A DNA stretch of 64,000 nucleotides from Euptelea pleiosperma (Eukaryota; Streptophyta; Magnoliopsida; Ranunculales; Eupteleaceae): positions 16,414,829 through 16,478,828 of the forward strand of contig CM068540.1 in assembly GCA_035048495.1 (NCBI GenBank), read 5' to 3'. Under the pieces are notes generated by a model, which worked only from the letters and a program-made list of their open reading frames with translations, was not told the origin of the DNA and did not search any database. The translations under genes were made by a program, and so were the position numbers. Each line of letters begins with the position of its first letter. The first letter of the stretch is position 1. This document shows positions 42,401 through 54,100 of this stretch, in pieces.

Positions 42401-45400
42401 GAGATGCATGTGGCTCAAGAAGAGAAATAGGAACTGAGGCAGGGACTGAAGCAATACCTGGAACTGGATCCGAGGGGAGACATGCAGATGTAGGCGCAGG
42501 GACAGTGGCTTGTCCTTTCTTCTTGGTTCTGACATTTACACGCACATCAGCTGCAGTAGTAGAAGTGTCATTGTCACTAGACTGAGGTCCCGGCATAGGA
42601 ATAGTGACAGGTAGAGGGCTGGGGACACTCTCTTCTGCAACATCATGCTCCCCCTGAAGAGAGGTCTGCTCAGCAAAGAAGGGGATGGACTCAGCGAATG
42701 TGACATCCATAGAGATGAAGCGACGACGGGTAGCAGGATGATAACATTTGTACCATTTTTTATTAGAGGGGTACCCCAAGAAGATGCACTTTAAGGCCCG
42801 CGGATCTAACTTGTCCCTCGAAGAACGATGAATATGGACATAACAAACACACCCAAAGACCTTTGGAGGAACAACGAAAGCCGGGCGGTCAAGAACCAGG
42901 AGAGATAGGGGAGTCTGAAATCTGAGAACCCAAGAGGGCATACGATTGATGAGGTAAGCAGCAAGAAGATAGACTCAGACTAATAGTGTTTTGGAACCTG
43001 CATGCCAAACTGGAGAGCACGCTCAACTTCAAGAAGGTGACGATTTTTTCTCTCAGCAGTCCCATTTTGTTGAGGTGTCGAAGGGCACGAGGTTTGATGA
43101 ACAATGCCATATGAAGCAAAGTAGGATTTCAGACCCCCATCGAGGTATTCCCCCCCATTGTCAGAGCGAAGAATCTTAAGAGTGGTATGGAACTGAGTGG
43201 TAACCATCTTATGGAACTCTTGGAAAATGGAGAATACAGCATCTTTGGTTCGCATAAGGTACACCCAGGTGCAACCACTAAAGTCATCTACAAAGGTAAC
43301 AAAGTACCGATATCCAAACAAAGAAGTCACAGGCGCGGGGCCCCACACATCAGAATGCTCAATAGAAAAAAGAGTAGTACTTTTATTCTCACTAATGGGA
43401 AAAACAGAACGACAATGTTTGGCCAGTTCACATGTTTCACAATGAAATGAAACTGCAGAAACAGAAGAGAAAGTAGGAAAGACACGCTTTAAGACTGACA
43501 CGGGTACATAACCTAGCCGGTTATGCCAAAGCATTAACTGGTCTTTATTGACTCTACTACTAGTACTGATGCTAGACTGGTGTGCAGATGCAGAAATCGA
43601 AGAATCTAGGATGTATAAGCCACCGTCCTCACGTCCACTGCCAATCGTCCGCCTCGACTCCAGATCTTGAAACACACAGTGAGAATGAAAAAACGTTATA
43701 CTGCAGTTAAGACTTTTGGTAAGACTACTGACGGATAGTAAATTAGCGATGAATTGCGGAACATGCAAAACAGAAGACAAAGAGAGAGCTGGTGTGGCAT
43801 GAACATCCCCTTTTCTAGAGATAGAGGAATAGGTGCCATCAGCTATCTGAACTTTGTCACGACCAGAGCAAATACCATAACTAGAGAAAACGGAGGACAT
43901 ACCAGTCATGTGATCAGACGCCCCTGAATCAATGATCCAAGAAGGGCTGGAAGGTACAGTAGAGGCGGAAAAAGCAGTCCTTGTACCTGTGTGAGCAAAT
44001 GCAGATGTGGAAGTGATGGCCAAAGTCGCTCAAGATCTACAGGAGAGAACGAGTCTGTGTCCCTAGAGGAGGAAGACACTGAAGGGAAGTCGGGGCCTGT
44101 CCGGGGGGACGTCCATGGCGCTTCCAGCAAGTGGCCTGGATATGACCCATGCGACCGCAGTGATCACACTTGGGTCTGGGTCGGTCTCCAGACTCCTTCG
44201 GACTGGATGTCTGGCCCTTCTGATTGGTAGCAGCCAGGACAGAGCGGTCCTGAGTATCACTCCCACTGCGGAGTTGCATGGTAGAGCGGCGGCTGTCCTC
44301 CCCCTTAATGTAATTATAGACCTGTGCTAGAGAGGTAGGAGCAGGATCCCTACCAAGGATCTGAACACGAGCTCCCTCAAAGCTCGGATGAAGGCCGGAG
44401 AGAAACTGGAAGATCCGGGAACGTTCAACCATCGCCTTAAAGGACTTGACGTCATCTGCGCACTTGGGGGAGTAACTCTGGTAGTGATCGATCTCCTCCC
44501 ATTTGCTTCGAAGGGAAGCATAATATGTACCAAGCTTCATCTCCCCCTGACGAAGACGAGATATCTCTTGTTCTAGTTCATAGAGCTTGGCGAAATTGCC
44601 CACCTGGGAGTATGTCTGAGATACGGCATCCCAAACATCTTTGGCCGTTGGTAGGATCATAAACCCTTTGCTGATTTGGGTTTGCATCGAGTGAAGAAGC
44701 CAGGACATGACAGTCAGGTTCTCCATAACCCAAATCCGATGAGATTTGTCCTTCGGATCTGGTTCTTTAGTAGCACCTGTTAGATACTCACTGTAGCCAT
44801 GGCCCCCAATGTACATGAGAGTGGAAGTCTTCCATTCCAAGAAAATAGCAGGTAGTGTACCAGAGGCTCCCAGAAAACCGAAGCGAGGTCTAGAGGATCC
44901 CTAAAGGCCCAATGAGTGGTGCGCCTAGGACATGAGGGCCTAAAGAGGTCTGATTTTGAAAGAAAATCAAAACCCAAAAAGTAGAGGGGGATCCGGGTGA
45001 TTTTTGGAAACTAGGGTTTCGACGGTTAGAATTCGTCGAATCAAGTTTCGAACTGTTCCACGAGTAGTATTGAAGAGGGCGGCAAGGTCAGAGGGGCTTG
45101 CTGTTGCATGAATATCATAAAAAACCAAAACCCAAAAATCCTCGAAAAACGTGTTGGCCGGAAAAACGCTGGAGAAGTTTGAGAAGAAGATAAACTAGAT
45201 CTCTGATGCGGCTGAGGGAAAAAACTAACCAGGAAATAAGAGCCTCTGGTGTTTTGCCTCAAGATTAAATCCCGGATAGCGTAGGAATGATCTCTGCGAT
45301 TTCTTCAAAAGCTCTCATCGGCTCTGGATGCTTACATAAACGTCTTAGATCGGAATGGAGTCTCTAGGGGACAAAGACACATGCCCTAGAGCTACCATGC

Positions 45401-48400
45401 TCTGATACCATGTTGTAAATAAAGTTGTAACCAGTAGATGAAGGTTGTAGATAGAAGAGGGAAAAAAGTGTAATGGAGGCGGAAGGTGGAGAAGGAGATT
45501 AGGGTTAAAGAGAGAAGTTGTGGGAAGAGGAGAGAATGAATTGTTTTTTCATTCTCCCGCACTCACTGTATATATATATATATATATATATATGATGGGG
45601 AGAAACCCTACAAAGGAGAACACTATTCACGTGACACTATTCACGTGTTACTATTCACGTGACACTATTCACGTGAATAGTGAAAATCCAAAAAAGGCCC
45701 CACGTGGGAAGTGGGATGCAGCCCACTTGAGACACCCACGTGGGTGTATTACATAAACTCCAACAGGGCTTGGGTTGACCACCAACCTGACCCAACCCGC
45801 CCGAGTTGCATCCCTATCAGTTGAGATACCATCTGGTCCTAAGGCCCTCCCTATCTTCATCTTGGCTAAAGTTGCGTTCATCTCTGATACCCCAATTCTA
45901 CAAAAGTATGTATGTTCTATATTCCCCTTAGTATTTCCATCTATTTTGTGACCTTATGTGTAATGTAAAGTTCTATTTTGATATGTGAGATGATTGAACG
46001 AGATGAGTCCTGCTTGCCCCTAGTGAACTGTGCGGGACGACCATGAAGATTCCAGCAGGTCATCCGTGTGGGGGGACGTTTGTCACGATGATCACATTGA
46101 AATCTCTCTCGTTCATCAGAATCCTCATCCTTCTTGGATGCAGGTTTGTTCCATTTTTGAGTGGCCAAGGCCGACTTCTCAGATAAAGGAGCGTTAATAT
46201 CTATCTTGGAGCTCATGGCTCTCCTCCTACTGTCCTCACTCTAGATGTAGGAATATCGATGGTGGCGGATCTCTGCCCAAGATGTTAGCTCGAACCTGCT
46301 CGTAACTCTGGTTCAAGCCACCAAGATACTCGAATACGCGAGTGCGCACAATCATTTTCAGGAACTTCGTAGCGTCAATGGTGCATGCAGGGGTTTGGTA
46401 GTGATCTACCTCTTCCCACTTGCTGCGCAAAGCAGGATAATATGATCCCAAAGGGGAGATCTCCTTGCTTCAAATGTGCTATATCCTATTGAAGCTCATA
46501 CATCTGAGCAAAATTCCCAGCTTGAGAATAGGTCTGAGAGACAGCTTCCCATATATCCTTGGCAGACGGGAGGAAGAGGAAGCCTTTCCAGATCGATGGA
46601 TGCATGGAGTGGAGTAGCTATGACATGACATTGAGTTTTCTACTTCCCATTTGTTAAACGTGGCTTAGGATACATTAGGTGTGGGGACACGTCCGGTGAT
46701 ATAGCCAACTTTGCCTCGTCCGGTGATGTACATTTTGGCAGATTGAGACCACTGAAGATAGTTGGTCCTGTCGAGTTTCACCGTGGTGATCTGTAGGCCT
46801 AGACTGTGATCACCATGGCTTCCCAGACTGGGTGGGTAACAACAATCTCTGACTTGGCAGAGGATGATTCTTCAGATACACTCATGGCAGCAGAACAATG
46901 TACCACAAGGGAAAAACAGCCTATCTGAAGGATCGGTATCGGTGAGCAGCTTACAGATGTGCACCAGATGTGATGGATGAAGCCCGAAGATGTCCGGAGT
47001 AACCCCAAACTTCCTCACCGAAGAGCAATTCCGGGGGTCCTGTAGGAGCCTTGGATAGGTGCGATAAGGGCTGGGGGATGTATTGGCTTTTGGAGGGTTC
47101 GGTTGCACCGGGGGGGGGGGGATGGATTTCTCCAGGTCTGACGGGTGCGATACCTCCTGGGAGGTCTTCTCTAGCCTTCTGGAGGGTGCGGTTGCACCCG
47201 GGTGGATAGCTTCCGGTCTCTGAGGGGTGCGGCACCTCTTGGGAGGTCTTTTGACCTTCTGGAGGGGGGGGGTTTGGCAGGTGTGGCACCTCCTGGAAGG
47301 TTTTCTCTAGCCTTCTGGTGGGTGCGGTTTGCTCTGGGGGGCAACTCCACCCTCTTGACAGGTGCGGTTGGCTCTAGGGGCTCTTCTTCAGGCTTCTAGA
47401 GTGGCCAGTTAGGTCCGGAGTCACTTATCCAACCTTCTGGAGTGGGCGGCTAGGCCTGGGGGCTCTTCTCCAGTCTTCTGGAGAGGGCGGCTAGGGTTTC
47501 GGGACCCTCGGAAGCATGTGGCTGCCTATGGGAGATGATCTCCTTCTTTGGAAAGCCTGTCGCTACGGGTTTCACAATCCCTAGGGTTTCTTCTGACCAC
47601 TAGGATTGAGTCATGGTTACATACCGGGCCTCAAACCACCATTCCTCTCGGAAAGATATCTTGTCAAGAGGGGAGCAAACTTTAGCCTCTTTATCACGAT
47701 CAATATTGCACCCGCAAGCCTGTTCTGCGATTCGATCTCGTGACCCTTGGCTCTAGCGATGATCGACCTTGCACCAACATCCCCCTACGACACCTTTTAT
47801 TAGGGAGTGGCATCATCCCCCCCCCCCAATGCGCTTCCCGCGACTTGATCTTGTGACCTTGGCTTTGATACCATTAAGATCGTAACCAGAACAAGAGATT
47901 AGGGATAGAGAGATGTAAGAGAAGAAAAAGATTGGGGGAAGATGAGAAATCGTGTAGAGTTTAGAATAGCCTACATGATTTCATCTAATATATATATTAA
48001 GTAAACTATTCACTAATTACAAAGACCCCCTTGTAGAATACAACTTATTACAAGTAAGTCCCTGACAACAAACAATATCTATGCATTTCCTCCGATGGAT
48101 TTACACCCTACAAGATTCATGTGATCTGCACAAGCATTCTGTTGTTCTAAAGGACCAAGAACACTCACAAAATCCGAAATAGCTCCAAACCGGGAAGCCA
48201 CATCCTCATGAGAGCTGACATGAGGATGGGGAACATGCTCACCTGGGTGACCATGGCCGACCAGATGCAGAGAGCACAAAACCCTAGCTAGCTCCACAAA
48301 GAAACCCGGGCTAGAAGAGACACTCAAAGGTGAAGGTGGGTTTTGAACCCAGGACTATGATAGCAACACTCACAAACTTTACGAACTTAGCAAGCTGGCA

Positions 48401-51101
48401 CCTTCCTTTAAATTGTTTGGTTTTGTGATTGCTAAGTTTGTTTTTAATGAGATCAGTAAACAAGATAAAGGCGGGTTTTGAACCTAGGTCTATGATATCA
48501 ACACTCACAAACTTAACCAACTTGTCATGCTAGCCCCTTTGAAAATTTGGTGTTGCCAACGGGTAAGCCTGTTTTTAATGAGATCAGTAACTCAAGGGTG
48601 AAGTCAGGCTTTCAATCCAGTAAGGTATCAACACTCACATTACATGTAATTATCCAATTAATTAATCCTTAATCTGATCTTGGGCTAGTGCTGGATTCCA
48701 CGGTGTATTTATAGTGCTTGAAAATCCAACAACTCCAGCAGGACAGCGGGTGCTAATCGCTTCCCAGGCGGTGAAAATACCTCCCTGATAAGACTAATCA
48801 ATCATGCACTAGTAGACATATCACATATACCAACTAGTGAATGATCGGATGAAACTGAAAAGACTAATCAATCATGCACTAAGTAGATTTCCATGTCGGG
48901 TCTCACTGAAGCTGAAATATTTCTCGAAATTTTGGAAATTTATATGCAAGGAGAATTTTGTGAACAATCTAGAAAAATTGATGTGACATGGAGTATTCCT
49001 CTTCTTGAATGATTCTGATATGAAATGCTTTTGAATATTGGAAATTTGCTTGTTAGTTGGACTTTTTGAGACATGACTATAATATCTGAATGAGCTGAAC
49101 TGATGTTTATTTAACTAGAGCATAATAAGAATGACTAAGGGCAGACTGTAAAGCAATGTTTTCACTTATGCAGGTGTATGATAATGGAGTTTGCTTCCTC
49201 TCTTGTTGAAGGAGCTAATGAAGATCTCATTCATTTAATTTTTGATTATATTAGGCCCACTTTGCAGGTATGATGTTGATCCTGAAACTGCATTTATTCT
49301 ACCTCATGTGAAGTATTGAAACATATTTTTTTTCCTTTTGTGGAGAGAAGCAAGAACTGACAGTTTAGTTAAGCTAAAACCATTAATGTTCATTTGGTTT
49401 TTAGGTTACTGAAGGAAATGGTCGGCCCGAAGCGTACTATACTTTGAGCAGAATTTTCGAGGTTTGTATGCATGTTGGATTTACATACCTGTATTGTTAG
49501 GATAGTTGACACTGTTATGGTATTTTGCAGGAGCATACTTGGTTTTATTCTTCACGATTTGATGAGATGATGGATCTATTGCTTGGTATAAAGACTCCTG
49601 TTGATATTATGTCACTAAGAAGTCGCTTCACATGTTTCCACACTTTACTGGTTTATATATTGAAGGTCAGAGTGCTTCTCATTTTTATATTGGCATCCAT
49701 CCTTGGAGGAGCAAATTATGAGCTTATTTAGAGCTCTAAAATGGTTAATGTCTTGGGATTTGGCCTGTTCAAATAGATTTTGGAACACGGAAAATTTAAC
49801 TCCTTCATGCACTTTGTTTTAATTCTTTATTTGTTTAATGAAAATGACGATATTGAAAGCTTTTTGGCTTACAAGCAGCTTAACAGAGGAAAATGACCAC
49901 TACTCTTCATACATGCATACAAATTTTGGAAAGAGATGACAACCTAACTAATCTACGACAAACAGATTCAACTAGCTGCTATTAATAACAAAATTAATTA
50001 CGAAAGAATTTATTATTAGAAGCCCATCATTATTTACAGACCAAAAAAAAAAAGCCCATCATCATAATTAATAGTACCTTATCCCAATTCTTTGGGGTTG
50101 GCAACATCATTCAATCCTATCTAGAAACATATCATTTGTTAAAGCTTGTGGCCTTGAATCTTTTCTTACTGCCTCAGCGCCCACATCCTTCTTGGCCTTC
50201 CTGTCGCCCTTTCAAAGGTTTCAACCTGCACCAAAGCACTCCTTTTCATTGGTGTGGTTATTGGTCTTTGTTGATCTTGCTAAAATCATCTCAATTGACT
50301 TTATTTTATCCCTTCTTGGTACTATTCCTAGACTCCCTTTGAGGCACTCTCATTTTTTATTTTTGTCGTCTTCTACTTATCTATCTCAACATCCTCGTCT
50401 CTGCTACATCCATTGCCATGAACATGTTTTTTGATTGCTTAAGATTCCCTTCTCGTTCCATCTTGATCAAGACGTCTTGCTGCGTCAACATACCAAGATG
50501 CTGAACGAGACCGAGTTTGTGTACATAAATTACATTATTATGTATATTTAAATCTGTAAATCTAACTCCTAAAGTTTATATCTTAGATACCTGTGTTAGC
50601 ACATACAGAACACTATTGATCTTGTTTTTCTTATTCCAATGGTTGTTTATTGTATTATGATGAGCTATGGATGCTTTTTCATGCTTATTTTTATCATTTC
50701 CTCAAATTTCACTTGGTATTTCCTTTTTTTTTTTTTTTTTTAATATTTCTATCAATTTTTAATTTAATTTTTTGATCTTTATAGTATTTTGACTTACTGA
50801 AATAGTTGAAGTTCAGGGCTAACAGATATATACATTGAAATCAAAACTTAACTTTTGCATTTTGTAACATTTGCATTTTGATGCAAACTTTTGCAGCTAG
50901 AATCTTCTTCATCATTGATTCATTGCAACCATTTTCAAAGAGAACCCTTTAGTATATTTAGATGATTTCTGAACCTTTTTGTTGAAACTTTTTTATGCAT
51001 GTGCAGAGTGATTCAGAGGAGAAGAACACAAAAGCTTTTCTTATTCTCAACGAGATTATACTCACGCTGAAGGATGTAAGAGCTTCTTAAAATAAATTTT
51101 G

Positions 51102-51142
<41 letters not shown>

Positions 51143-54100
51143 CACATTCACTAATAAGAAAGATAATCGAGTATAGGTTTTGCACCACAAAAAATGGGCA
51201 AATTGCCCTCAATGTTTTAAAACATATTGGCTTAATTCATGTGGGACCCCCATTATTAGTTGTAAAACGAGGGTAATCTGCACAGATTTGGTGAATACAT
51301 TGGCTGCTTTAGCAAACATGTTGTTTTGATTTTCTTTTACACGTTCTAGGATGTTGGTTATGTTATAAAATAGGGAATTGGATGTTGTTTATGTTAAAAT
51401 AGGGAATTTATAGGTGAACAGTTAACAATTTTGAAGTGTAGGGATAAGTTTAATTAGCTTTTCTCTTTATGCAAATAACTCCATAATTTTTTATGAAACT
51501 ATTTTCAAATAATATTGTTTTCTAGTTTGTAGTTCGTATGTGAAAGAAAAAGTTACATAATTAGGTATTTTTTGGCAAGGCCTCAAAATTTTAAACACTT
51601 TTTTTGAGGTCCTTTGAATACCATTAGATGGCTGAATGGCGTTGATACTTAAAGCAATACAACTACTCAAATTACTCCTAAACCCTAAGAAGCGAAATGT
51701 GAAGAAAAAGAGGATAGTTGACTGCTTGCTAGTCACGTGCAGTTTCAGAAATTGGGGTCTGATCAGAAGCAAATAACTTGATATCTGATCGTTGGATTGA
51801 CCTATTTTTTGTTTATGTGGTTGTCTTATGGGTTTACTGATGATGTTCAAAATTTTTGATCAATCGGAAAAACGGAAGGGTGCCATCTATTAGCCATATG
51901 AAAACTGATTCTTGCAGACTGGTTTTTAGGTTTTTGGTCACAAGTCAAAGTGCTGACTTGGACCAAGAGTATCCACAGAAAGTCGCCTAAGTGTAGTGGT
52001 TACATCATTATTGTTTTTCGTTAGTTTTAGTTATGTATTGGTGAGTTAAGTAAGGTATGGGATCCATTTAGGGTACAATGTAGTGAACAAGATGATCCAT
52101 GTAGGGTATAACTTAGGTCCTTGTTATGGGATCCATGTTCTGGATCGTATCTCTCCTGATTAGTGTGATTTGTTTGAGAGGTTGTTTGATGAGAAGGAAA
52201 TCCTCCTCGTGTTGCACCCCTCGAAACCTTTGAATGTCTGAGAAGTTTTAATAAGGGTTTTTATGGAGCCAGAAATGGAGGTTCGAGTGGAAGTTAAACG
52301 TTTTGTTATCCGTGAAGTGAGGCGTCGGAACATCCTTACACCATGTTTAACGGAAGTGACCAGGAGGAAGACCATGGAGATGATAATGCCAGAGGAGGTG
52401 ATGCGCTGGTTCGGTAGAGTGCTTTCAGATGTGTCTTCAGCTAAGAAAGAATTCTGGAGGCGGTTTGATTTTAAGGGGAAAACATACATAACAGATGTGA
52501 AATCTAATGCTCAAGGGAAATTCTTGAGACTCATGGAGTTCTCGGACATAATACGTAACGAATCGATGTTCTTTCCAAAGGGCAATCAGAGCAAAGGCTG
52601 GGAATCGATTAAGTTTTTGATCAACGACTATATGAGGAACAAGCATTCTCTGATGCCGGTGAAGCACTATCCGGTAAACACGCTAGCTATAGGGCAGGTG
52701 GTACAGTAAACGGAGACACGAGGATTGTCACGGAATATCATGAATCCAAGGGAGGTTTCTTTGGCCACTGGAGTAGAGCCCTAGTTTGCGAATCCCAGGA
52801 GATTGATACTCCATGGGAAGATGTTGGGATCGCTATAGCTGAGATATCGGGGCAACCGCATTCTTTTAAACTCATCCCTTGCGGAGATAAGCAAGGAAAC
52901 CCATGGTACCTTAAAGAAAACTTCCTTGTCACAAGAATGTTCATGGTCCAAGTTTAGGGTATGCCCTAGAGCTTGCATTTCTTAGTTTTTGAACATCTAA
53001 GCAACTATACCATTGTATTGTATTTATTCACCCCAAAAAAATTGTCATTTATTTTATTTGTGTTGCTAAATTGGCCTCTGATCTTTATTTAGGTTGTGCT
53101 TCTATTGAAGTGGGATTGAGGTTTGTCTTTTGTTGGTTGTTTGTAATAAGCTTTTGCAATTGACATTTCCTTAACAATTCTTTCCTTATTTTGAAGTGTG
53201 ATAGGTGCATAACATTCATGATTTAAGGACATTGAATTCGTTCTCACTTCATTTAGGGAAACTTTGCTAATCTCAATTTGTGTGATGATCCAAAAGATAT
53301 CTTTGACATGCAAGTCTACCTGCTAATTTACTTGATGACCTCAGATGCTTCTCTTGCCACGTGTATTTATGTTTTTCTTGCGAAAGAAAATTATTTGGAT
53401 CTATTTTCATTTTCTATTTGAAGCTCTGCATTAGCAACAACATCATACTTAATGTTGGGTTATTAAGATACGTTGGATTGTGATTATGCAGTCTAAGGAA
53501 GAAACTAGAAAAGAAGCTTACGATATACTACTCAGGATAGGTTGCAGCTTGAAGAAGTCAACCTTTGCGAATTCTGATGCACCTCATCAACGACTGATTA
53601 ATATGGTAGCTATATTATTGCTCCTATATGTAGCGACATTTAGTTTCACATCTCCATCTGTTGGGAATATTTTTCCTTATCATGCGCTCACAATTATCTT
53701 TGATGTTATTGCTATTGTGAATTCCACTTTGTCGTCAAATATTCATTGATTATGTTGAATGCATGGAGCACAAAGTGCACAAGAGGCAACTCTAGGCAAA
53801 TATTTGAAAAAGTAACCTAAGGACTTACGTTGACTCAAAAACTTTTGCATAATTAACCCCCTAGGCTTCTTGTGAATTTTTGGTTAACTAGGCCTCATCC
53901 ATTGAAAAAACAATATGGAAAAACAATACATACAAACATTAGATTTAAGATATTTAATTTTATTTAAAATGATCTCCTATGTATAAAATCTTTTAATCAT
54001 CAGGTAACATTGGGTTTTGTTCTATTGTTGCTGATTAGAAATTCAACATCTGTAAAATATTCGTTTGACACATCATATAGTATTTGTTGCTGCTAAGCCA

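Larger units (their letters stand above)
40378..45765 (-). mobile_element. Copia C3, antisense, nearly intact
   Basis: LTRs 40378-40705 (328 bp) and 45411-45765 (355 bp). A perfect target duplication GGGCT lies at 40373-40377 and 45766-45770. The PBS (reverse complement TGGTATCAGAGC) is at 45399-45410 and the purine tract (complement of CTCCCCCTCAAG) at 40706-40717. Gag, protease, integrase, RT and RNase H are in Copia order, total 5.4 kb. Only a handful of stops and frameshifts, so it is the youngest LTR element of the window by this criterion. Inserted in a hAT-type element that lies in an RTE LINE. Confidence 0.95.
39372..45816. mobile_element. hAT-type non-autonomous element containing Copia C3
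   Basis: Ends TAGGGCTGCAACTTGGGCGG (39372) and, inverted, TAGGGATGCAACTCGGGCGG (45816 back): 20-bp terminal inverted repeats with two differences. Flanks TCTGTTGG (39364-39371) and TCAGTTGA (45817-45824) agree at 6 of 8 positions. Both interrupt the same RTE codons (GPDGIST / PTEVWK). Without the Copia it is about 1.05 kb. The subterminal DNA is rich in GGGTTGGGCTCGGGC words. No transposase is encoded. Confidence 0.75.
45940..48070 (-). mobile_element. Copia D 5' part: LTR, leader and gag
   Basis: A 5' LTR lies at about 47874-48070 (ends CCTGACAACA on +). A PBS (reverse complement TGGTATCAAAGCC) is at 47861-47873. A 1-kb GC-rich leader (46870-47860) is followed by a broken gag. Integrase, RT and the 3' LTR are absent. 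Antisense to the host gene. Its gag resembles that of family C but the leader and LTR do not. Confidence 0.72.

Noticed and set aside
40713..44840. Copia C3 as an active element or domesticated gene
   Set aside because: Premature stops, frameshifts and a gag N-terminal deletion prevent production of a complete polyprotein.
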